From assembly GCF_001751245.1 (NCBI RefSeq), contig NZ_LJGU01000114.1:1-58648 (forward strand): a stretch of DNA of 58,648 bases, given 5' to 3'. A model generated the notes under the pieces. That model saw nothing but the letters and a program-made list of their open reading frames with translations, did no database searches and was not told the DNA's origin. The position numbers were made by a program, and so were the translations under genes. The DNA is from Streptomyces oceani (GTDB taxonomy: Bacteria > Actinomycetota > Actinomycetes > Streptomycetales > Streptomycetaceae). Below are positions 7,130-14,572 of this stretch, piece after piece. Numbering within the stretch: the stretch's first letter is position 1; each line of letters opens with the position of its first letter.

Positions 7130-8746
7130 ATGTCAGCACCCACCGTCTCGCTGTCCTGTCATCACCTCTCCTTCGGCTGGCCGGACGGCCGGACCGTACT
7201 GGAGGACTTCGACCTCACGATCGGCCCCGGACGCACCGGCCTGGTCGGACTGAACGGCGCCGGAAAGTCCACGCTGCTCAGACTGCTGGCCGGGGAACTC
7301 ACCCCGCAGGAGGGCTCGGTCCAGGCCACCGGCGAGGTCGGTTACCTTCCACAGAACCTCACCCTGGACACCGCGCTACGGGTGGACGAGGCGCTCGGCA
7401 TCGCCACCGCCAGGTCCGCACTGCACGCCATCGAGGCGGGAGACACCGCCGAGGAGCACTTCACCGCGGTCGGGGACGACTGGGACGTCGAGGAGCGTGC
7501 CCGGGCTACGCTCGACCAGTTGGGTCTGACCGACATCCAGCTGGACCGGCGGATCGGTGAGATCTCCGGCGGCGAGACGGTGCTCCTGCGGCTCGCGGCC
7601 CTGCTGCTCGGCAGGCCGGACGTCCTGCTGCTGGACGAGCCGACGAACAACCTCGACCGGCACGCGCGCCATCGGCTCTACGACGCAGTCGTGTCCTGGA
7701 CCGGAGTACTGGTGGTCGTCAGCCACGATCGGGAGCTGCTGAGCCTGGTCGACCGCATCGCGGATCTGCGCGCGGACGGAGTGCACTGGTACGGCGGCGA
7801 CTTCGCGGCGTACGAGGAGGCGCTGGCCACCGAGCAGGAGGCCGCGCAGCGCATGGTGCGGGTCGCCGAGGCCGACCTGCGGCGACAGAAGCGCGAGTTG
7901 GCCGACGCCCAGGAGAAGCTGTCCAAGCGGGTGCGCTACGGCAACAAGATGTACGCCAACAAGCGGGAGCCCCGGGCGGTCATGAAGCTGCGCAAGCGCG
8001 CCGCCCAGGAGTCCGCCGGCAAGCACCGCATCATGCACGAGCAGCGCCTGGAGGGCGCCCGGGACAGACTCGACGAGGCGAGCGACGCGGTACGGGACGA
8101 CGACGAGATCCGGGTGGACCTGCCCGCGACCCGGGTGCCGAGCGGTCGTCAGGTGCTCACCCTGCGCGGGGTGCGACTGCGCCACGGCGGCCGGGTCGAG
8201 GTGGATCTGCACGGCCCCGAGCGGGTCGCGCTGGTCGGACGGAACGGCGCCGGCAAGTCCACACTGCTGCGCACCATCGAGGGCCGGATTCCGGCGGAGG
8301 AGGGCGAGGTGCACCGGCACGTGCCGGTCCGTTGTCTCCCGCAACGGTTGGACGTGCTGGACGACGGACTGTCGATCGTGGAGAACGTGGCCAGGATGGC
8401 GCCGGGCGCGAGCAACAACCAGATCCGGGCACGGCTGGCGCACTTCCTGTTCAAGGCCAAGCGGGCGGACCAGCGGGTGGGGACGCTGTCCGGCGGCGAA
8501 CGCTTCCGGGCCACACTCGCCGCCGTGCTCCTGGCCGAGCCGGCTCCCCAGCTGTTGATGCTGGACGAGCCGACTAACAACCTGGACCTGGCGAGTATCC
8601 GGCAGCTCGGCTCGGCGCTGGAGGACTACGAGGGCGCGCTGCTGGTCGCCGGGCACGACCTGCCGTTCCTGCACGAGTTGGGCATGACCCGCTGGCTGCG
8701 GATGGACGGCGAGCTGACCGAGGTGGACCCGGACGAGGAGTTGTGA
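7130..8746 (+). CDS. ABC-F family ATPase (ribosome-associated, probable antibiotic resistance type)
   Basis: A 538-residue protein with two ABC domains and no membrane segments. Walker A motifs are GLNGAGKST (about residue 40) and GRNGAGKST (about 365); signature motifs are SGGE in both halves; Walker B with LLLDEPTNNLD and LMLDEPTNNLD. Between the domains is a charged Arg/Lys-rich linker (about residues 235-320), the segment that reaches the peptidyl-transferase region in ABC-F proteins. Actinomycete relatives such as TlrC and LmrC protect ribosomes from macrolides or lincosamides; specificity cannot be read from sequence alone. The ATG at 7130 follows GGAG at 7120-7123. The leader peptide and attenuator upstream favour a drug-inducible role. 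Confidence 0.9.
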   Translation: MSAPTVSLSCHHLSFGWPDGRTVLEDFDLTIGPGRTGLVGLNGAGKSTLLRLLAGELTPQEGSVQATGEVGYLPQNLTLDTALRVDEALGIATARSALHAIEAGDTAEEHFTAVGDDWDVEERARATLDQLGLTDIQLDRRIGEISGGETVLLRLAALLLGRPDVLLLDEPTNNLDRHARHRLYDAVVSWTGVLVVVSHDRELLSLVDRIADLRADGVHWYGGDFAAYEEALATEQEAAQRMVRVAEADLRRQKRELADAQEKLSKRVRYGNKMYANKREPRAVMKLRKRAAQESAGKHRIMHEQRLEGARDRLDEASDAVRDDDEIRVDLPATRVPSGRQVLTLRGVRLRHGGRVEVDLHGPERVALVGRNGAGKSTLLRTIEGRIPAEEGEVHRHVPVRCLPQRLDVLDDGLSIVENVARMAPGASNNQIRARLAHFLFKAKRADQRVGTLSGGERFRATLAAVLLAEPAPQLLMLDEPTNNLDLASIRQLGSALEDYEGALLVAGHDLPFLHELGMTRWLRMDGELTEVDPDEEL

Positions 8747-8867
8747 GCGGTAGCCGTACGGTGCGCGGCGGCGGCCCGGCACGGGCGTGTCGGGCCGCCG
8801 GGCTTGCTCAGATGTGGCCGTCCAGCCTCGCCGCTGTGCTGCAGGCCCCCAGCCGGCACGACTGCCG

Positions 8868-9288
8868 CCAAGAGGGCCTTCCTCGGTCTGGTCAGAGTGA
8901 GCCCCATGGAGATCGCCGGCGCGTACGCCAGCCTGCAGCACGACGGCAAGCAGCTCACGCCCTCGATTGTGCGCTCCGCCAACCGCGCGGGAGAACGCCG
9001 GTCAGTACGGGAAGCCGTCGGTGACCAGGCCGTGGACAGCGCCGTCGCCGCACGGCACTCCACACGGCGCACGGTCACCGGCCCGAGCGACGACGGCAAG
9101 GGCGAGTGGTATGTCGGCTCAGCGCCGAACTCGTCACCTCCATCGCGCTGTTCGGCGCGGACGACACAACGCAGGAACAGGTCCCGCTGGACACCGGACG
9201 GGAAGACGCCACCACGAAGATCTTCCGCGCCTACACCGGGCGGTCCTCCGAGCCCGGCAAGAGTTCCCCAGCACCCGCCAACGGCTGA
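8868..9288 (+). pseudogene. decayed C-terminal part of a class A penicillin-binding protein
   Basis: Two overlapping frames carry recognisable transpeptidase C-terminal sequence. The first reads LVRVSPMEIAGAYASL followed by HDGKQLTPSIV and ends with SDDGKGEWYVG. After a shift near 9105-9115 the second reads SAELVTSIALFGAD and ends in TTKIFRAYTG. In intact proteins these segments are contiguous (SVSPLEMAGxYATL; AWFxGYTPELxTSVALFG; IWAxYT). No SxxK or KTG motif and no transglycosylase domain remain. The relic lies directly after the ABC-F gene with no promoter evident. Confidence 0.7.
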
Positions 9289-9311
9289 CGACCTGGCTTC
9301 TGGCGACCAGG

Positions 9312-10391
9312 TCAGGACGCCGGCGCCGGCGACCCCGCCAGACCGCGTCGAGCCCGCGCGCGGTGAGCGGCCCGCGCGGCACGGGCAGCGGGCAGGTAGC
9401 GCAGCCGCTCGGGCAACCGGGGCAGGATGTGGCGTACCACCGCGCTGAACCGTCTCAGCCGACGCTCCTGCGCCACGCTCCAGGGCAGTTCGAGGGCCCG
9501 CCGGGCGTCCGGTGGCAGGTAGCCGATCGTGACGAACCGCCGCAGCCGGCTGAGCATCGGGCCCAACACCGGCCACCCGGCCCGTAGGAGCAGGCGCGCG
9601 GCTCGCGGACCCCGGTCCGGCGGTGGCAGCGGCTCGGTGATCGAGACCAGATCCCGCACGACCGTGTTCGGCTCCAGCTCCTCCGTCAGCGTCCGTCGGT
9701 AGTACGGCCAGAACTCCTCCAGGTTCTGCGGCATGTCCCGGTCCGCGATGCCGAGCACCCGGCCCACCCGCAGCCACTCCGCGTAGAGTTGCCGCTCCTG
9801 CGCCGGGGTGAACGGCCGCTTCCCGAGGTAGCGCTGGGTGTGCTGGAACACCGGAAAGCCGGTCGCGTGCACCCAGGCGTAGTACGCGGGAGTGAGCGCG
9901 TGGTACGGCCGGCCGCGGCTGTCGGTGCCCCGGATGCCGCGGTGCAGCCGGCGCAGCCGGTGGCCCTCCTCGACGGCACGGTCCTGTCCGTACACCCACA
10001 GTTGCAGGCTGTGCAGCGAGCGTTCGGCGCGGCCCCAGGGGTCCGTGCGGAACACGCTGTGCTCGTCCACCCCCGCGCCCACCGCCGGGTGCGCGACCTG
10101 CAGGAGGAGCGCGGCGGGCAGCGTGAGCAACGTGCGCACCTCGCCGACCAGGTCCCACAGCATCCCGCCCGGGGGCGGAGGCACCGGGTCCGACTCGGGC
10201 GTACGGGCGTCGCCACCGCGGGTGGGCGGCGGCGCGGGCCGTGGAAAGGTCAGCTCCGCTGGCTCGGGTGGTTCGGCGTGCATACCCTCATGGTGCGCCT
10301 GTGGCGCGTGGGACGGCGAACGCGTACGGGGAAAGGCGCGCGGGGGAATCCACGCGCGCCGCGGGGCCGGGGATTGCGGCGGGATTGTCAT
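9312..10391 (-). CDS. DUF2236 / MpaB-type oxygenase family protein
   Basis: A 359-residue protein of the ER-bound oxygenase MpaB / latex-clearing-protein superfamily (DUF2236). Typical segments are LLLQVAHPAVGAGVDEHS near residue 95, the helix with TDPWGRAERSLHSL, and YAEWLRVGRVLGI near residue 190. Family members bind b-type haem through His; the His of QVAHPAVG is a candidate ligand. Actinomycete members are mostly uncharacterised. The ATG at 10391 is preferred because GGAAAG lies 6 nt upstream; a shorter start at 10283 lacks a good site. The N-terminus up to residue 75 is Pro-rich. Confidence 0.82.
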   Translation of the reverse strand: MTIPPQSPAPRRAWIPPRAFPRTRSPSHAPQAHHEGMHAEPPEPAELTFPRPAPPPTRGGDARTPESDPVPPPPGGMLWDLVGEVRTLLTLPAALLLQVAHPAVGAGVDEHSVFRTDPWGRAERSLHSLQLWVYGQDRAVEEGHRLRRLHRGIRGTDSRGRPYHALTPAYYAWVHATGFPVFQHTQRYLGKRPFTPAQERQLYAEWLRVGRVLGIADRDMPQNLEEFWPYYRRTLTEELEPNTVVRDLVSITEPLPPPDRGPRAARLLLRAGWPVLGPMLSRLRRFVTIGYLPPDARRALELPWSVAQERRLRRFSAVVRHILPRLPERLRYLPAARAARAAHRARARRGLAGSPAPAS

Positions 10392-10884
10392 CGGCCGCTT
10401 TCCACACTAAAGTTGCGCGGGTGACTGCCGGGTCGGCCTTGTGCCATTCACGAAACGGGTTCCCGGCCTCGGCGTGAGCCCGGGGCGGGCGAGAGGCCCG
10501 CCGCTCGTTCTTTTGTGCGGCTTTCTGCCGTGATGTCCTTCTCTCGCTGTGGCACTCGTGGTGTCGAAATCACGTCGGGAGCATGCCACCGCGTTCCTCA
10601 CCGTGGGCGTCGAAATCGCCCTGTGACACTCGTCATCGCTGTTCCGGGCCACTCTGCTCCCGGCCGGCGTATGCCGCGTGCTGCCTTTCCGCGCCTTCGG
10701 GCTTTCGGGCCGGGCGCCATGTGCCGTATGCCCGCCTGACGTGCGGCCGTACGTCACGCGACCTCTGCCGAAATCCATCCGGAGAGCGGCCCTCGCGCCA
10801 GCGCCCTATTTCGTCATGCCCGAATTCCAGCACCGCCCAATTCACGCTTCCCGTCACTCGTCACCCCTTGGAGACACACCGCAC
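10392..10884. other. 493-bp divergent intergenic region, no gene recognised
   Basis: This segment separates the DUF2236 gene from the nitroreductase-hemerythrin gene. It contains a GCGGGC/GCCCGC hairpin near 10487-10503 and two imperfect copies of GTCGAAATC (about 10562 and 10609). It has lower GC than its surroundings, consistent with promoters for both flanking genes. No conserved reading frame or RNA gene was found. Confidence 0.5.
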
Positions 10885-11724
10885 ATGACACTCGACTTCA
10901 ATCAACGCGTCATCGAGGAATTCCGCGCGAACGGCGGCCGAGTGGGCGGGCCCTTCGAGGACGCCCGCCTGATACTGCTGACCACCACCGGTGCCCGGTC
11001 CGGGCAACCGCACACCGTCCCCCTCGGCTGCCTGCCAGACGGTGAACGGTCCCTGGTCATCGCCTCCGCCGCGGGCGCGCCACGGCATCCGGCCTGGTAC
11101 CACAACCTGCGCACACGCCCCCGCGTCACGGTCGAGGACGGGGCGTTCCGCTACCCGGCGGACGCCGTGGTGCTGGAGAGCGAGGAACGCGACCGGCTGT
11201 TCGCGCGCGCCGTCGAGGCCGACCCGGGCTGGGCCGAGTACCAGGGGAAGACCTCCCGGGTGCTCCCGGTGGTGGCCCTGCGGCCGGCGCCGGGACCACC
11301 GCGCCCGACCGGTGACACGCTGGGCGCGTTCCTGCTCGGCAGCCACGACGGCATCCGCCGCGAGCTGGCGCTGATCCGGAAGGAGGCCGCCGGCTCGGGC
11401 CGGACCCTGGGCGGCCAATTGCGGATGAACTGCCTGACCCTCTGCCTGGGCCTGGGCCAGCACCATCAGGGCGAGGACGTCGGACTGTTCCACCTCGTCG
11501 CCGAACGGCGCCCGGACCTCGCCCCCATCCTGGAGCGGCTGCGCGCCGAGCACGAGCGGCTGGCCGTACTCCTGGAGGAGCTACGGACGGTGCTCGCGGA
11601 CGACACCACGGACCCGGCCAGGCTGCTGCGCGAGGTGACGCGGCTCACCACCGAGCTGGAGGAGCACCTGGCCTACGAGGAGCAGCAGCTGCTCCCCGTG
11701 CTGGACGAGCTGCCGATGCCCTGA
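10885..11724 (+). CDS. F420-type (DDN) nitroreductase fused to a hemerythrin HHE domain
   Basis: A 279-residue two-domain protein. Residues 1-135 match the deazaflavin-dependent nitroreductase family: FEDARLILLTTTGARSGQPHTVPLG and HPAWYHNLRTRPRVTVEDG are hallmark F420-binding segments. Residues 145-275 form a hemerythrin-like four-helix bundle: LGSHDGIRREL supplies the first His, LGQHHQGEDVGLFHLV the HHxxE group, and ERLRAEHERL plus EEHLAYEEQQLLPVL the remaining His/Glu ligands. An F420H2-dependent reductase joined to a diiron O2/NO-binding domain suggests a redox or nitrosative-stress role (inference). TTGGAG lies 11 nt before the ATG. Confidence 0.87.
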   Translation: MTLDFNQRVIEEFRANGGRVGGPFEDARLILLTTTGARSGQPHTVPLGCLPDGERSLVIASAAGAPRHPAWYHNLRTRPRVTVEDGAFRYPADAVVLESEERDRLFARAVEADPGWAEYQGKTSRVLPVVALRPAPGPPRPTGDTLGAFLLGSHDGIRRELALIRKEAAGSGRTLGGQLRMNCLTLCLGLGQHHQGEDVGLFHLVAERRPDLAPILERLRAEHERLAVLLEELRTVLADDTTDPARLLREVTRLTTELEEHLAYEEQQLLPVLDELPMP

Positions 11725-11744
11725 CCCGGGCGGCTCTGGCCATC

Positions 11745-12614
11745 TCAGCGGAAGTCGTCACGGTGGTCGTGGGCCCACTGGGCGAACGTACGGGCCGGCC
11801 GACCGGTCACATCCCGGGCGGTGGGTTGGGGGCCGAGGGCGGACGGGTCGAAGTCCGGCATCGCACGCGGATCGGCCGGCCGGCCCTCGTAGTCCACGAA
11901 ACCGAGGAGGAACTCGGCGTTGGCCGCCGCGAAACCGCCCTGCCGGAGGTACAGCTCCCGTGCTTCCTCCGGCGTGACCTGCTCGAAGTGGATCTCCTCC
12001 CCGAGAGCCGAGGCGATCGCGTGCGCCTGTTGGCGCAGGCTGAGGAGTTGCGGCCCGCTCAGCGTATAGGCCGCGCCGACGTGACCCTCGTGCAGCAGAG
12101 CCGTCACGGCGATGTCGGCGATGTCCCGCTCGTGCACGGGGAACCACGCAGCTGTCGGGTCCGGATGCCGTACGGTGCGCTCCTCCCGGATGGACGGGCC
12201 CCACAGGGACACCTTGTTCATCGCGAACTCGCCGGGTCGTACGTGCGTCCACTCCAGCCCGGAATCCTCCACCGCTCGCTCCACCGGGAGATGGAAGCTG
12301 GTGTCCATCCCGCCGGTCACCGCGCCGGAGGACAGCACGACCACGCGTCGTACCCCAGCGGCCTTCGCCCGCGCGACGACCTCGCGAGCCGTCTCGGCCA
12401 CGGGGAAGAGGTACATCCGCTCGACCCCCGCGAGCGCCGCGCGCAGGCTGTCCGGCCGGGAGAGATCGCCGACCGCCACCTCCGCGCCCTTGGGCAGGGC
12501 CGCCCGCTCCGGGTCGCGGGTCAGCACACGGACGTCCCAGCCTCCGGCCCCGAGGAGTTCTTCGACGACGAGACGCCCGACCGTTCCCGCCGCACCAGTC
12601 ACCAGCACCCTCAT
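11745..12614 (-). CDS. NmrA-like NAD(P)-binding protein / atypical SDR
   Basis: A 289-residue Rossmann protein beginning MRVLVTGAAGTVGRLVVEEL, with the GxxGxxG dinucleotide motif. VVVLSSGAVTGG and WTHVRPGEFAMN match atypical SDRs of the NmrA/YtfG group, which act as NAD(P)H-dependent reductases or redox sensors. The start at 12614 is chosen because GGAG lies 5 nt upstream; a further ATG at 12632 would overlap that site. It is divergent from a TetR-family gene with dyad operators between them, so TetR probably represses it. Confidence 0.85.
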   Translation of the reverse strand: MRVLVTGAAGTVGRLVVEELLGAGGWDVRVLTRDPERAALPKGAEVAVGDLSRPDSLRAALAGVERMYLFPVAETAREVVARAKAAGVRRVVVLSSGAVTGGMDTSFHLPVERAVEDSGLEWTHVRPGEFAMNKVSLWGPSIREERTVRHPDPTAAWFPVHERDIADIAVTALLHEGHVGAAYTLSGPQLLSLRQQAHAIASALGEEIHFEQVTPEEARELYLRQGGFAAANAEFLLGFVDYEGRPADPRAMPDFDPSALGPQPTARDVTGRPARTFAQWAHDHRDDFR

Positions 12615-12670
12615 CAGTGCTCCTCTCGTCATGGGCGAGCCGTCCGGCGCACGGCATCGCGTCAGCTTTT

Positions 12671-12709
12671 CCGTATGTGCTACGGCTTTTATTTAACGTA
12701 TCTTATACG
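12671..12709. promoter_or_regulatory. two dyad operators between the NmrA-like and TetR genes
   Basis: Dyad 1 is CCGTA-N5-TACGG at 12671-12685 and dyad 2 is CGTAT-N3-ATACG at 12697-12709. Both share a CGTA half-site and flank an AT-rich stretch (TTTTATTTAA) that probably contains the divergent promoters. This is the expected place for a TetR-family repressor to control itself and the neighbouring reductase. Confidence 0.6.
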
Positions 12710-12761
12710 GGAAAAGGAGCCCGGCGCCCTGTCACGGGCGGGAGAGGACGCGGTCCGGTTC

Positions 12762-13553
12762 ATGGCGCTGAGCGACAGCGGGCGGGGCGACCCCCGGCAG
12801 ACCCTGCGACTACTGTGGCGCGGCCTGGCTGAGAAGCCCGGCAAGCCGGCCCGGGGCCGCAAGCCACGGATCACGGCGGACCAGATCGTGTCCGCCGCCG
12901 TCTCACTGGCCGACCGGGAGAGACTGCCGGCGGTCACCATGGAGGGAGTGGCCGCCGCGTTGGGTGTGGGCACGATGTCGCTGTACACGCACGTCCCCGG
13001 CAAGGCCGAACTCATGGACCTGATGGTCGACGCGGCGTGGGGTGAACTCGACCTGCCGGCCGAACCGCCAGCGCGCCCCGAGGGCTGGCGCGAGCAGGTC
13101 CAGCTGTACGCCCGGGAGACTCTCGCGCTGTACCGTCGGCATCCGTGGCTGCGGGAGATCACCACGGTGCGCCCGCCGCTCGGTCCCGGCCTGCTGGGCC
13201 GGCAGGAGTACCTGCTCTCCAGCCTGGCCGACATCGGACTACCCGCGCGGCAGGTCACGGCCTCGGCCGGAGCCGTCGTCGCCTTCGTGGACGCCACGGC
13301 GGGATTCGAGGCCGAGCACCAACACGCCCACGAGGTGACCGGACAGACGGAGGCGGAGTGGTGGGCGGCACGGCAATCCTTCTGGGAGGACCTCTTCGAC
13401 CCACCCTCCTACCCGACCATCACGCGGCTCTGGGCGGCGGACGGGCTGGCCGGCAGCACTGCCGAAAGTGTCGCCGAGGCCAGGGAGTTCGGCCTCCGGG
13501 CACTACTCGACGGCATCGAGGCCGCCGTCCGCACTCCGCCGACCGGCCGGTGA
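12762..13553 (+). CDS. TetR-family transcriptional regulator (TetR_C class)
   Basis: A 263-residue repressor. The DNA-binding domain covers about residues 30-85, with TMEGVAAALGVGTMSLYTHVPGKAELMDLM, the TetR recognition helix pattern. The C-terminal ligand domain is of the tetracycline-repressor C type (FFxxYPxIxRL-like segment PPSYPTITRL). The first ATG, at 12762, has no well-spaced site; an in-frame CTG at 12729 lies 9 nt after AAAAGGAG (12712-12719) and is an alternative, unusual start adding 11 residues. It is divergent from the NmrA-like gene and likely its repressor. Confidence 0.85.
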   Translation: MALSDSGRGDPRQTLRLLWRGLAEKPGKPARGRKPRITADQIVSAAVSLADRERLPAVTMEGVAAALGVGTMSLYTHVPGKAELMDLMVDAAWGELDLPAEPPARPEGWREQVQLYARETLALYRRHPWLREITTVRPPLGPGLLGRQEYLLSSLADIGLPARQVTASAGAVVAFVDATAGFEAEHQHAHEVTGQTEAEWWAARQSFWEDLFDPPSYPTITRLWAADGLAGSTAESVAEAREFGLRALLDGIEAAVRTPPTGR

Positions 13554-13665
13554 CTCTCGGACGGGCCGCCGCGACCGCGTAGGCCGTGGTTCTACACATC
13601 TGGTGCGACAGCGATACTGGTGCACCCTGGGACCGGCCTGCGGTGGAGCGAGAGAGGCGCGAGCG

Positions 13666-14523
13666 ATGGACGACCGGAACGCCGAGCCGCGTTGGGGCAC
13701 TGGCCCGGCGACGGGTCGGGAGGACGCTCCCGAGACGGAGGGCCACACGGCCGAGACCGACACCCTCACGGTCGACGAACTCGCCGCCCGGGCCGGGGTC
13801 ACGGTGCGGACGATCCGTTTCTACGGCACCCGTGGCCTGCTGCCTCCGCCCAGCATCGGGCCACGCCGGGTGGGCCGCTACGGCCCCGACCATCTCTCCC
13901 GGCTCGCGCTCATCGAGGAGTTGCAGCACCAGGGCATGACACTGTCCGCGATCGAACGCTACCTCCAGGGGTTGCCCGACGACATCACCGCGCACGAACT
14001 GGCCATCCATCGCGCGATGGTGGTGTCCTGGCTGCCGCACACGCTGGACGAGAGCACCCGCGAGCAGTTGGCGGGGCGGGTCGGTCGACGGCTGACCGAG
14101 GACGACTTGGCGCGGCTCGAGGCCATGAGCGTGTTGACCGCGACGGACGATCCCGCCGTCTTCCGGGTCGATCCCGCACTGCTGCACCTGGGCGTGCGGC
14201 TACTGGACGTCCCGATGTCGCAGGACTCCATCCTGGCCGCACGCCAGGTCGTCCAGGAACACGCGCGGGCGACCGCACGGGAGTTGAGACGACTCTTCCG
14301 GGACGAGGTGTGGCAGCCCTATCGCGTGTGGGAGGCGGACCCGGAGCAGGTCGAGCAGATGCGCTCGCTGTCCGCCCACATGCAACCGATGGTGCTGCAG
14401 GCGCTGGTGACGGCCTTTCAGCGGTCCATGCGGGAGGAGTTGCGGGACACCTTCCCGAGGGAGCGGGTCCCGCTACCGGACCGGCGGCCGGCCGACCCGG
14501 AGGAGTCGACCGGCCGGGACTGA
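13666..14523 (+). CDS. MerR-family transcriptional regulator
   Basis: A 285-residue regulator. After an acidic 30-residue N-terminal extension comes the MerR winged helix: LTVDELAARAGVTVRTIRFYGTRGLLPPP, then GRYGPDHLSRLALIEELQHQGMTLSAIERYL. The C-terminal 190 residues are helical and contain no obvious metal-binding cysteines, so an organic effector is likelier than a metal. GAGAGG lies 8 nt before ATG 13666. There is no obvious target operon next to it; the converging beta-oxidation genes end 50 bp away. Confidence 0.87.
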   Translation: MDDRNAEPRWGTGPATGREDAPETEGHTAETDTLTVDELAARAGVTVRTIRFYGTRGLLPPPSIGPRRVGRYGPDHLSRLALIEELQHQGMTLSAIERYLQGLPDDITAHELAIHRAMVVSWLPHTLDESTREQLAGRVGRRLTEDDLARLEAMSVLTATDDPAVFRVDPALLHLGVRLLDVPMSQDSILAARQVVQEHARATARELRRLFRDEVWQPYRVWEADPEQVEQMRSLSAHMQPMVLQALVTAFQRSMREELRDTFPRERVPLPDRRPADPEESTGRD

Positions 14524-14572
14524 GCGCCCGGCGGCAGATCCCGCTCGCACGGCGACGGTCGCTCTCGGTCGC

